Below, one piece after another: positions 24,275 through 35,709 of a stretch of 64,000 nucleotides of DNA. A program made the position numbers and the translations under genes. Below the pieces are notes generated by a model. That model worked only from the letters and a program-made list of their open reading frames with translations, was not told the DNA's origin and ran no database searches. The stretch lies in NCBI GenBank assembly GCA_033002965.1, contig JAURVB010014499.1:1-64000 (forward strand), read 5' to 3'. Origin of the DNA: Piper betle. Taxonomy: Eukaryota > Streptophyta > Magnoliopsida > Piperales > Piperaceae. The stretch's first letter is position 1; each line of letters begins with the position of its first letter.

Positions 24275-27108
24275 TCAACATCTTTTATAGCCCTTTATTT
24301 TTTGGATCAAATGAATATAGTGACCTTCCTTTACCATGTCCCCTATAACCTCATTTGCTTCAGAACACCACCCAGCAGTTCGGAGGTTTCCCACAAGCCT
24401 ACTATACACCAAGAAGTTTGGGTGGCAACCTTTCATCTTCATATCTTGAAGCATGTTACGAGCTTCTTCGAATTTACCAGCAACGCAAAGCCCATGGATC
24501 ATAGAATTATAAGTAAAAACATTTGGAATCTTCCCTCATCATCATTTCATCAAACAGCTTTGTCTAGATCCCCAGCAACAGTATATCCTATGATCACTGT
24601 CGGTGAAATTGGCTGATTCCACTCGGAATCGGTTAATTAAAATCGGCTCAGGAGCGATAAAAGCCGATTTAGGCGTCGAATCAGTCGGAGCTAAATCGAG
24701 CTCAGAATTGGCCGATTCACCCCGATTCCGACCAATTCAAAACTGATTCGGAATCGGGGTAAATCGAGAAGAATCGGATTTTATAGGTAAATTATTATAA
24801 TACCCTAGGTATGATATTAAATATATTATTTAAGTACAGGGAAAATTAGAATTTACATTTTAAAAACTTAAAATCACCTTGATTCTGCCCGTCCACCGCC
24901 GCCGACCTCGCCTCCGCCCTCCGACCTCGCCTCCGTCTCCGACCTTGCCCATTCGCCCCCGACCTCGCCCGTCCGCCGTCACTGCCTCGGTAAAATTGCA
25001 ATTTTTGTTTGAAATTTTTCATCAATGTGCAAATTTTTTTTTGCTGTAAATTTTGATATTTGGTTGCCGTAAATTTTGATTGTTTCTGCAATTTTTTCTC
25101 CTACAATTTGTATGATTCCTTTGCTGCCTTTTTAATTAGTTATATGTTGCAATGCGTTCTTGGTTGTAGGACTTGATTGTTGTCTGAATAAAAAATTGAA
25201 TGTTGTTCTTAGCTACCGTGATTTGGATCTGTTTGTAATTAAATCTGGTTGCTGGTTTTAGGATTTGATTGTTTTATAAATAAAAAATTAGTGCTAATCT
25301 TAGTGATTGATTAGCTAGAGTGGTTTGGATCATTTTGTATCTCAATCTGGTTACTAGTTTTACAAAAAAACAAGAAACTTAGTTGGTGATATGCGAACAT
25401 GTATGTGTCCACTTTAGAACTAATTTATAGTTCCAGAAACTCTGGTTTTAGTATATATTTCATTTTTATAACTAATTTGGAACTTTAGAAACTTGCTAGG
25501 TCTGGTATTTTTTTTGATGTGGGCTTAAATGATTCGAGTCTAATCTTTAATGTTAACTGTTTGGTTAACAGCTTATTTAGCTGCTGTGACTAACTTGACT
25601 TGTTGAATCGTTGTCTGATCTCTGTGCTAAGCCAATCAGTTCATTCATATGTTATGCCAATTCCCTACTAGTTATACATGCTATGTTCTATGAACATTTA
25701 TGTTATGTATATATTATCTAAATTATGAAATTGTGATATTGTAATGATAAATAGTGATGTTCTTTTATATTTGTATTAAACTATAAATTATGTATTTATG
25801 TTAAGAAATTATATAATTATATATTTTATATATTTGTGTTATGAATTATCAAATTTTTATATATAACCAATTCAAGCCAATTCAAGCCGATTCAACCTGA
25901 CCAATTTTGATTCTGATTCCGACTCCCTTGAAAACCAATTTCAATTTTTCATGCCTGTGATCATAATGTATAGAAAACAACATCAGGCTCACATCCTTTC
26001 TCAAGCATTTTATCAAAAAACTATTTGCAGGCGTCCAGATTCCCTGCTCTGCTGAGCCCATCAATCAATTAGGTAAAATGAAGAGTTGGAGGATGGCATC
26101 CCACCTTATCCATGTGATCTAAAAGACCAATTGCAGACACAGGCCTGCCAGATTTACCAAGCACGTGTATGTGGTAGGTGTGAAGGTCGGGAGAAATTCC
26201 CGTCTGCCCCATCTCATGAAATACTCTGGAGAACTCGTTCAGTTTACCAAGTCGATACTTTGCATACATAAGAAGATTGTAAGTTAGAATACCAGGGAGT
26301 GCCCAGACTGTAACATTTGTTGATAGACCCATTCAATCAATCTATACTGATCTACAACAAGGAGTGAGTGAAGAATTGAGTTAAAAGAATGCTTGGAAGG
26401 CCGGAAATTAAATGTTTCAGACATCATGAACTGCTCACTCACTTTCCTAGCCATGCCTGCCTGGCCACAAGTAAAAATCAATATGTTAAAAAGTCCTAGA
26501 TGTAAGTCGATACCCCTTCTTCCACCATCACTTTCAATAACCTCCACATCGGCTTGAACTCTTCACACACGGCAAAAATCTTCAACATGATATTGTATGA
26601 GTTTGAAGTGTGCCTGAAATCGTCTTGAGCATTGACTCACATGAAAAACTTCTAAGCGAACCTAGCACTGCGGGCTCTATTCACATGATAGATTGATCTT
26701 AGAATCATCATAAGAACTTCTACCATAACGCGGGTTATTAACTTTGATATGCATTCCATCAAGAACAGTGTCAGCATCATTTCCAGGCCCATGTTGTTGT
26801 AGAACTTCATATATTATATCAACCTCGCGTTTATACCTTTCTGAATATCCTTGATGAGAGGAGATTTTCTCAAAAAACTCAGTTTTTTGGTCACTCTCCA
26901 TACCAGTTAAAGGATTCGTATGAGAGGAGCTCAAATAACAATTCTCCTGGAAAATAGAATGGACATCCAATCTCTCCCTTCTATCTGCACAGTCCACATG
27001 TTCAACTTTCCTGTTGACATCATAATTACCACCGCTTGAATCAGATAACCAGAGATGCAGCAAGGGGAACCATATAGACTTTTTGATGATAAAATCTTCC
27101 AAAAGCAA
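24275..27108 (-). pseudogene. PPR protein pseudogene split by an inserted transposon
   Basis: Order on the minus strand: an N-terminal part at 27108-26680 (HQGYSERYKREVDIIYEVL); a region with stops at 26680-26550 where the expected YKFFVW reads with a stop at Y and another at W; PPR repeats at 26547-26069 (FNILIFTCGQAGMARKVSEQF, LTYNLLMYAKYRLGKLNEF); LIDGLSRAGNLDACK followed by a stop at 26065-25965; then the insertion 24597-25953; then DLDKA, with frame breaks, and NSMIHGLCVAGKFEEARNM to the stop at 24275. The whole matches, in order, a P-class PPR protein of the Arabidopsis At1g55630 type by memory. Such proteins bind organelle RNA. Several stops, frameshifts and the insertion mean no full protein can be made. 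Confidence 0.85.
24597..25953. mobile_element. hAT-like non-autonomous element, 1.36 kb, inside the PPR relic
   Basis: The flanks are cctatgatca (24587-24596) and cctgtgatca (25954-25963), a target duplication of 8-10 bp with one change. The ends are related in inverted orientation: tgaaattggctgattcc near 24604 against tgaaattggttttcaag on the minus strand near 25940, each followed by a tcggaatc motif. Many gattc/gaatcgg repeats fill the first 180 bp and the last 60 bp. A GC-rich block (24885-24990) lies inside; no transposase frame is seen. Confidence 0.65.
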
Positions 27109-27189
27109 TAACAGACTACATCAATTTGACTTGTGGGCAACCATCAAGACAGTTGGCCACAGAAAGCAGAAGTAATTTAAACTCTCTCG

Positions 27190-27960
27190 GGTTATGAAAA
27201 CATGTTGCAGCCTGAAAAATAAATATTCCTTCATGCATCAATGATGCTTAGCTTCCAACACACTCCAACAATCAGCAAATCTTTTCGTGTAAATTTAAAA
27301 TTAGCAAAAAATACTAAGAAACTCTGCAAACAAACATTTATAAGGTACACTGCCAATGAGAATTGTGGTCTTAGATATGGCAATAACATCCGAGCCTGAC
27401 ATTATCTTTCATAAGCCTCCGCAACTTTCTCAATACCACTGCCAGCTTCAAAACACTGGCAATGCAGAGAATAGCAATTAAGTTAGTTAAAAGAAGTCTC
27501 AAAAATTGTCTAGTTTTGATTAAATTGCACAAGAGTTGATAGAAGTAGACTAGGGCAATAAAAATTTAACATTGATGACAGCTTCGAAGCTTTATACCCA
27601 CAATTTGAAAGCATAAAAATGTAATAACTACTCACAAAGGACAAACATTGAACTCAGAAAAATAAAATGCTCCCACTAAAGTAAGTTAAGCGTCAAACGT
27701 TGTCCAATCTAAAAAGCAAAAAATCCTAATTTTGTAACAGATTCGCTGCCTGATAAAAAATTTACTGGAGAGTCGATAGAGATAGACTAGAGACAATAAG
27801 AAAAAAATGAGATTGATGGCAATTAAGAAACAGCCTCCCCACAATTTCAAAGCATGGAATACTACAAATACTTCGAAAAATAAAAAACAACAAAAAAAAT
27901 TGTAGAATCATTCCAAAAAAAAAAAACCAAATCTGAAACCAATCCTAATCTACGCAACCA
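27190..27960. other. Non-coding stretch upstream of the PPR relic
   Basis: AT-rich with no long open frame. A minus-strand segment near 27425-27480 can be read as QCFEAGSGIEKVAEAYER but has no matching donor site and is not called. Confidence 0.4.
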
Positions 27961-28052
27961 GCTTAGCTACCAAATAAAAATACAATTTTTGCAATGCATG
28001 GCCGGGGCCGCGGGTGTGGGAAACGGAGGAAGGAAAAGGGAGTGAAGCTTAC

Positions 28053-28180
28053 CAGCCTTGCTCGTACAGAGAACGTTGTCGATGGAGAAGGCAGCGCCTC
28101 TTTGCTCGTACAGAGAGAGAGACCAACTGGGTTGGTGGTGAAAAGGAGACGTTAATGGGGAAAGAGGCGGTGGCGGCCAT
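28053..28180 (-). CDS. Candidate first coding exon, 42 codons
   Basis: On the minus strand an ATG at 28180, in the context gccatggcc, opens a frame beginning MAATASFPINVSFS. It is rich in S, A and R and almost free of acidic residues, as organelle transit peptides are. It ends at a canonical donor ctg|gtaagc (28053/28052). The next exon is not identified; the PPR relic downstream on the same strand is an obvious candidate partner but the join cannot be shown. A 14-base motif, ctctgtacgagcaa, occurs twice within the exon, 45 bp apart. Confidence 0.35.
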
Positions 28181-28259
28181 GGCAGCAATAGGAGGATAGG
28201 CAGGAAGCAGAGTATCCATTTAAGTACTAATTTTTTAAATTATAATTATATATTTTTCT

Positions 28260-31200
28260 GATAGAAAAATCTTTTAAAATTATTATAATAAAAATAATAA
28301 GGATAATAATTAAAAAATAATTTAAAGCTAGTATTAGAAAATTTTAATAGAATTAAGATGATAGATTTAAATATGTAAAATATTCGGGTTGCCTAAAAAT
28401 ACTAATTATTAATAAATAAATCATAGTATGAGCTTTTTACCGAGAAAGATGAAAGTGGTTGAAGAACAAGGTGTAATAACCAGAAATGATAAAATTGTAA
28501 TTTAAGTTAGTTTTACAATAAAATAAAATATTAAAATACCCGATGCAAAACTATAAAAATAATTTTTTAAATAAATGGGGTAGCCCATAATTACTCAACT
28601 ACCCTTGGTCGCAAACCGCCCTTGGTCTACTGACACCTAGACTTGGATGCCCTTAGGATTAGATTGCCCTGATTTAGTTGCCCAAATTTAGTCTGAGTGG
28701 GCAACTATATCTAAATGGCCCTCGGCGGTAGTCAAACTTGACTACCCTAAGGCCTAGAATGCTTAGGGAGTCAAACTTGACTACTCTAAGGCCTCGAATG
28801 GCCCGGCTTTCCTCCACCCACGGTGGCTATGCAATCCTAGCTTGGCTGATTAATTTGTCCCCCAGCCTAAGGGCAGTCTAATCTAGTATGCCTAGCTTTG
28901 GGCAGCGAAGGTCACTTAGATCGGGCAGTGAAAATGTTTAGTGTTGTAAGGTCTTGCTTACTTGCTATAAATATGAACAACATAATATATTACACACTAA
29001 TTTGTCGTGAGGTCTTAATGTTGTACGCAGAAAAATCAACACTCGTTAAATATGTTTAATATCAACTTAAAAATTATAGTAATTAATGGATGCCATCATG
29101 ATCAACCATATTTTTCATAACCAATAAATTATGCAAATATATTCTAATATGTTTAGATAGTTTTTAACCATATTTTAAAATACCGTGCCGATTATCACAT
29201 CAGATTTATAAATAATATGGGGTACTATATTTGGTTCAATTGGATTAGAATAGGTTTAATTTAAATATTAAAAATATATTTTATTGTCAACATTATATTA
29301 ATTATTGGCTAAAATACTACGATTTGCAACAAAGAAATGGATAGTGTGAAATTTTCGGATTAAAAAATTAGGCATGGATTAAAATAATACAAAGGTTTAA
29401 ACTGTAATGGATTTCAGGCGGCATGTGGCATACCTGATATAATCAAGTGTTCCATTACGTATTCAAAACTACATTTTGACTACTTCGTGTCAAAACACAA
29501 TTCTGTGTGAATATCAGCGTTTTGCATGTTTTTAACTAAATAAATAAATAAAAAATGCGTTTATATTGTCTGTAAACTTAGAGAGTTTAACTATTCCAGT
29601 CAAAGCTCAATTTGATAAGAATGAGAAATGAATAATATTTACTTTAACTGCATGATTAGGGAGTTTGGTGAAGAAGGAAACACAGGTTAACTCATTCCCA
29701 AGGTTTCAAAGGAGTTGAAGGTTTCCTAGCTAGTTGCTCCAGATTTTCTTTCCAAGATAAAAAAACAAGACTGCTCCTTTGGTTTGGTGGGTGATCTTCA
29801 GAATATGCATGTCTTGCTATTTGCTCCCATGGAGTCTAGTGCAGAGAAGAGATATTACCAGTAATACCAGCTTCCCGTGGTCTTTTAAATTGCCATGCAT
29901 TCGTCTTTTACTGACGACAATGATTGTGGGTTCAGGTTATATTTCAAAAAGAATTTGCTATCTGAGTTGTGAACTTTATTTTTGATGTTTCTCTTATAAG
30001 TTTTGATCTTTCATAGAGCTCTGACCATATGGATATTGATGCAATAGATAGTATCACTAGCTCCTATCCATAATAAACCTTACCTCAGAAACAATATACC
30101 AAGCATCCAACAAAGCCATGAATTGAAACAGTTTCATTATAAAAATCAAGCATGCTCAAGCATCCATCCAGAACGGCAATTTTTTGGCATTAAGTATCAG
30201 TTCAAGACAAGGCTTGATGGAAAGGAATGAAACCTGAGGGAACCCAGCTCTTAATACACATGACAACTTTCCCAAAAGATACAAATACCAAATACCAAAT
30301 ACCAACTATAGATTTGTTGAATTCCTAGTAGCTAGAAAGCAATATGTGAGATTTAGCTGTGTAAGTGATTCAATCATTCAAAGAACACCTTTGCAGGTTC
30401 CTCTTACAACCCATGGTTTGTATGATGAGAAAATTTTATCCTCATCATCAAATCTATAATCCAATCTGTTTATTGGCAATTTAATCTTTAGCAAGTGGTT
30501 ACTTGGGTAGGCTAGAACAGATATGTATATCAGATAGTGAAAGAATTTCCAATGAAAACAAGACCCCCCAAACAGATTTGAGAGAGCCCTATTATCTCCT
30601 CTGTTGTGCAATTTGAGTTTTTGGGTTACTCTCCAGTCCACTACAATAGACATATCCACAAAGCTCACTGCCATGGTACTAACTATCTAAATTGAAGCTT
30701 TGAAATGCATTTTTTCCAGGCAAAGCTCAATTCATTTTAGTGATCAGCTTAGATCCAACAATCTAATAAAAACTGGTTATAAATTCACCTGCTGTACATG
30801 AAGAAAAAAAACCTCACGTTAAAATACTTGAGCCATGGGTAGATTTCAGAGCTTAAACTTCTACCTTGCAGTTCATTTAAGGAAACAGTAATTCAACTCA
30901 TGATCAGATGATTTGTGATAAAAACAAGAAGACACCAATGCTATGTTGGGTGGCTGTGGTTGCTCTTCTAGCTCATATGAGCTAATCCGAGTGAAAATTT
31001 ATCGATTCTGCATTGAACATTCCAATAATATTTAATGGGTTTTGCTTAAATACGTTTTTTGGTTTGTAGATACAACATTTAGGTACATTAAACTTCCATC
31101 TTTTGATCTTCACCAGCTTTTGGTACTCTCGGGAGCTGTTCTCCTTTCTTGCTATGAGTTCATCCTTGAAGTCATCATTTCTGCACATCATTGTTTACTG

Positions 31201-32080
31201 TTAAATGTCATTTTTTACAGCAAACTTCATATAATGTGACGAAAACACCAACAAAAGGGTGAATTTGGTTCACAGATTAGAATAAATAAGTTACTTTTGA
31301 TAGTTTATGAGATCAGGTTTTGGGCGATGAAGAAGCTTTTATGCAAGAACTTGGGTATTGGTTCATACCATCCCAAAGGCCGACCCATGCAACTATAAGC
31401 TGTCAAGGATATATTACTGGTTAAGAGAGATTGATTGGTAAATCTTGAATCAAATATAAGACCAACATCCAAAATCTTCATCAAAGATCATAAATGTCTA
31501 AAATCATGTGAAAAATTGGATGGTAAATTAGGTCAAGAACCAGTGATCATATTATTGTTGCATTATATACTATAACAATCAAAATCAAGTTGTGCAAGTT
31601 CGTCGATGTTCCGATCAGCGCTGCGATCTCGTTTCTTGCCCGATTCGAGTGATTCCAAAAGCAACAGGTTCATCTACTACCCTAGATCACGTTTCAATCA
31701 TCAAATCCCCAATGTCGATTATGCTGGCTCCTTGAAAGAGTGAAAAACCTCGCAGGATACACAAACTCCCCAATCCCCGACCAATGCGGATTCGAAACGC
31801 GAATTCTCTCAAAATACCCAACACCGGCCCCTGAAATTAGACTCATTCGAAAGCCAAACTCTTAATCTTTCCCATAAAAAAACCCCGTCGAAATTCATGG
31901 GTTGCACATCGAGCTACAGCCGATTCAATCCACATGAAAAACACACTCAAACCCTAACCCCCACACCCTCATCGACCCCCTTGACATGATATCCATCCCC
32001 CACGCTCAACCACCGCCGTCCATTCCACTACCCATCCAACGGCCCAAATTCAAACCAGAGGCATCTCGATCCACGGCAAA
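28260..32080. other. Intergenic DNA, no supported gene
   Basis: Open frames here are short and lack motifs. Within 28600-28960 the DNA is less AT-rich, with a doubled segment (agtcaaacttgactac at about 28734 and 28772) and a tataaatat near 28972; this resembles an LTR remnant but the ends could not be fixed. A segment near 31170-31240 loosely resembles 24070-24140. Confidence 0.45.
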
Positions 32081-32088
32081 GGCTCTCG

Positions 32089-32131
32089 ACCAATCACAGC
32101 TCGCCTTTCCCTCCGCCCTCCACGTATAAAA
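32089..32131 (+). promoter_or_regulatory. Histone H1 promoter: CCAAT and TATA boxes
   Basis: The motif accaatca occurs at 32089-32096 and tataaaa at 32125-32131. A start near 32155 would give a leader of about 40 nt before the ATG at 32194, typical for plant histone genes. Confidence 0.75.
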
Positions 32132-32193
32132 GCCGTTGCCCCGGCTTGGTCACGCACAACACACCCCTGAAAAGCGTCACGAGCCACCGATCA

Positions 32194-33312
32194 ATGGCGA
32201 CGGCGGAGGAGGAGACGGTGGAGCTGTTTGGGCTCGCGGTGTCGCCGGTGCCGGTGGACCCGCCGGCGGTTGACATCGCCGAGGAGAAGCCGGACGTCGC
32301 CGAGGTGTCACCCAAGCCGGCGAAGAAGCCGGCGAAGAAGGCGACCAAGAAGGCCCCCGCGCCTCGCAAGCCCCGATCGCCCTCTGCGCATCCGCCATAC
32401 CTCGATGTGAGCTTCGAACTCTCGTATTTTTTGGTTGATTCGATTGATTTGAGCTTCGCAACTTCGATGTTTTGATTGGTTCGATTGATTTTAGCTTCGA
32501 AATTTCGGTGTTTTCTGGTTGATTCGATCGATTTAAGCTTCGTAAATTTGGTTTTTTGTTGGTTGATTCGATTTCGATCGATATGTGGTGAGAGTGATTG
32601 GGTTTTTTGGTGTTTGTAGATGATAAAGGGGGCCATTGTAGCGTTGAAGGAGCGGACGGGGTCGAGCCAGTACGCGATCACCAAGTATGTGGAGGAGAAG
32701 CACGGCGCCCACCTGCCGCCGGCGTACAAGAAGCTCGTGCTCTACCATTTGAAGAAGCTCGTTGGGGAGGGGAAGCTGGTGCGGGTGAAGGGCTCCTTCA
32801 AGCTGGCCCCTGCTCGAGACCGCTCCGGCGCCGCAGCTTCCAAGGGCAAGGCCAAGCCCGCCGCCGCCCTGAAGGCGGCGAAAGCCAAGTCTCCGGCCAA
32901 GTCGAGGCCGAAGGCGGCGGCGCCGGCCAAGGCCAAGGCAAAAGCCAAGCCCAAACCGAAGACGCCGACGAAGGCGAAGGCGACGGTGAAGGCGGCTCCG
33001 GCGAAGGCCAAGCCGAAGCCGGCTCCTGCAAAGCCCAAGGCGGCCGCGGCGGCGCCGAAGAAGGCCGCAGCGGCGAAGCGGAAGGCTGCGCCGGCGAAGG
33101 CCAAGCCTGCGAAGGCGGCGAAGACCTCGGCCAAGGCGTCACCGGGGAAGAAGGTTGCGGCTGCGCCGGTCAAGAAGGCAGCGGCGAAGAAGAAGAGTCC
33201 GGTTAAGAAGCCGGCGGTGAAGTCGGTGGCCAAAAAGGTGGCGGCGGGGAAGAAGGCTACGGCGGCGGCGACGAGGTCGTCGTCGAGGAAGACGCGCGGC
33301 GGGGCGAAGTAG
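32194..33312 (+). CDS. Linker histone H1, 2 exons, 301 aa
   Basis: Exon 1 is 32194-32406 (71 codons) and exon 2 is 32620-33312. The intron (213 bp) opens with gtgagc and closes with gtttgtag, in phase 0. The join reconstitutes the start of the winged-helix H15 globular domain, PPYLD then MIKGAIVALKERTGSSQYA, running to about residue 132 (VKGSFKLAP). The N-terminal 60 residues are acidic, then P/K-rich. The C-terminal 170 residues are the usual K/A/P tail with KPKPKTP repeats and S-P-K type sites (SPAK, SPGKK, SPVKK), likely targets of cyclin-dependent kinases. It binds linker DNA at the nucleosome. An intron inside the globular domain is usual in plant H1. The ATG at 32194 is chosen because it follows the TATA box at the right distance; the frame is open further upstream but that is leader. 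Confidence 0.95.
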
Positions 33313-33780
33313 GGATGGTCTCCGGCAATGGCAGCTTTTGTAAATTTTGTCTCTGGCTAGTGGCAAAGTTTAATGTTGTTTCCTTTTTTAAAAAATATTT
33401 TAGAGAACCCTTTTTTTTTTATGTTAAGGAAGTATCTGGCTATAACCTTTTGGCTATCAATAGAAATAGAAATTTTGTTTTTCAATATTTCTTTTTTTCA
33501 TAAATAGTGTTTACCATATCTCATAAGGAATTAGTATAAGAATTAGATCAAAACATATAGTTTCATTTATTTGTTCTACGACCCTTTTTATCATGAATTT
33601 ATTATATCCACTCAACTTTTCTTGGCAATTGAACGTGGGTCATATAATTTTTTAAAATTTGCAACTGTTTTGTGTGTGATTTTGAGTTGAGTGGTGTTTT
33701 AAGGAAACATGCCCACAGCCCAGCATTTTTTTCTCTAAATGAGATGAGTGGATGTTGACAACTTGAAATTGCTGGCCTAG
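33313..33780. other. H1 3' flank up to the retrotransposon
   Basis: Contains the expected 3' UTR of H1 (T-rich, with aatagaaata near 33460) and AT-rich DNA up to the target duplication cctag at 33776-33780. Confidence 0.6.
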
Positions 33781-35709
33781 TGTCACGGGCCTGATTCAAG
33801 GACCCAAATTTTTCGATCCTAACCAGTCTGTGCGGCGTATTCTCGACCCGAGAACACCAGCCTAACACCAAGAATGCAGCTTTGAAGAGACTACGGAAGC
33901 CTGCACGCCAACACCAAACTATGTTCGGCCAACCTCAACACCCCGAGGTTGCTGCCTTCAACCCTTCGCTCGATCACAACGTGTTTGTACCGCACCAAAC
34001 ACCGACACAGCACTTCTGGCTACCGACACGCCTTGCCGATAGGCTGTTCCAGAAGTCAAACAGCACCACACGCTGCACTGCCCGATCGCCCAACCAGCAA
34101 CACGCGTATTGGGTTCGTGCCGTCTGCCCTTGCTCGTCTCAGCACCAGCTCCACGCAACTGGCTGCCTTGTAAACTTCGACCATGACCTAGGATACAGAA
34201 GTTCCCTGTCTAAACGCCAGCCAACAAGCAAAACACAGATTACGGGAAAACACTTCCCAACCTTATATCATTCACTCGATCATAAGGATTTTACAAGCAC
34301 TCGAACTCTCCTCTCAAGCACCTGCTCGGCTTGTGGACAGCCCCCACAGCCTCGCCCCAATGTACCCACAAATACAATGGCGCACAAGGAATTACTCCCC
34401 GAGTAACTCTATCCCGATTGCCAACACAAGCAACCTAACAACGTGTACCTGGTTTCCAGCAAGCCGATGAAGTTCCAGCGTCTCACCACGAACACCGGCT
34501 GCAGCAACTCCACGCTTCTTTCTCACCAGCCGCACCCCGCTGCTTTCCTCACAAAGGAAGACGCCTGGAATCTCAGGAACTCTCCTCCTCACCGGACTCG
34601 ATTCCTCTCTTGATCCACTCCCACGTCTCTCCTTTGGATCTGGCCTGATTCCTCCTGAATCACACCGACCTTCTTTTTCCAGCATAACCCCATGCATATA
34701 TCACGCCCTTCTGATTTCAGATAACACCGGATCCTTGCATCCTCATCCACAATGATCTGCAATATCCACCGTATCCAGCAACCTAGCAGCACACCACGTC
34801 CAGGTTCTTCCCAACGGCCTTGTGGTTATCTTCAGAAGTCTGTTGCAGCCTCCACGTCTGGATATGGATCATATCTTCCACCAAGATACGCCCCCGCAAC
34901 GTCCATGAATGCTTTATCACAAACCCCTTGGCTGCACCGCTGGTCATCCCGTCTCGCCCACCGGCTCGACCCCAGCAACGTCCAGACATGGTCCAACCTC
35001 CCTCAGCAATCCACCGAACATATGCTGGCAAAGGTCCACCAACATCGCCCTGCACCAGACCTGCCGCTCGTGCATGCCCATGCACTGCCGCGCGCACCAG
35101 CACCCGCTCGCGCGCGCGCCTACGCGCACACCCGCGCGCCGCGTGCGACCGCTCGCGTGAACGTGCACGCGCGCGCCATCGCACGCCTGCGTACGCACCG
35201 TCGCACCCGCGCGCTGCACAGCAGCGCGCTTGTGCGCACACCTGCGCGCACGACCGCGTGCTCGCCCGCTACAGTGCTCGGTACTGTTTTCCAACACAGT
35301 TCCGCTATTTTGCTCGGTACTAGCGGCTGCTCGGCATTCTGTGCTGCGTACTCGGCTCGGTAGGCTGCTCGGTCCACGGTTGCACCACAACCTCGATCTG
35401 CCGACCCAAACACCGATCAGCAGCAACTTGAGGTTTCTCGACCGGACTCGGCCACATGCTCGATACACCAAATACCGACCCATGTGCCGACACCACTGCT
35501 GTAACCCGACGCCATGCTCCATCGCCATGCTCGGTTACTCGGCAGCCTCGTGCACCTCGGTTTGTAACCTGCAACTCAACACGGGTTAGCCTCGGCATGT
35601 TGTTTCCACCACTCGGATAGCCACCGCTACCCCCTCATGGACGCTGGGAACCTAGGGACAACACCCAAACCCTAGTTCCCGGCAACGCCCATGAATCACG
35701 GCTGTAACA
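33781..35709 (-). repeat. 3' LTR, 1929 bp
   Basis: The plus-strand ends are tgtcacgggc and ggctgtaaca. It is GC-rich, with a block of alternating C and G at about 35085-35265. The open frames of 100-200 residues on both strands come from base composition and are not genes. Confidence 0.9.

Noticed and set aside
28471..28994. Possible solo LTR between tgtaataacc and tatattaca with an internal tataaatat
   Set aside because: The flanking 5 bp do not match and no second copy is present in the window.
32742..33233. Open frame of 163 residues antisense to histone H1
   Set aside because: It mirrors the GCC/AAG-rich codons of the H1 tail (alanine/phenylalanine-rich product); H1 itself has domain, introns and promoter support.
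34752..35598. Several open frames of 80-200 residues on both strands in the GC-rich part of the 3' LTR
   Set aside because: They overlap in four frames, give R/A/H-rich products, and recur only because the LTR recurs. Base composition explains them.
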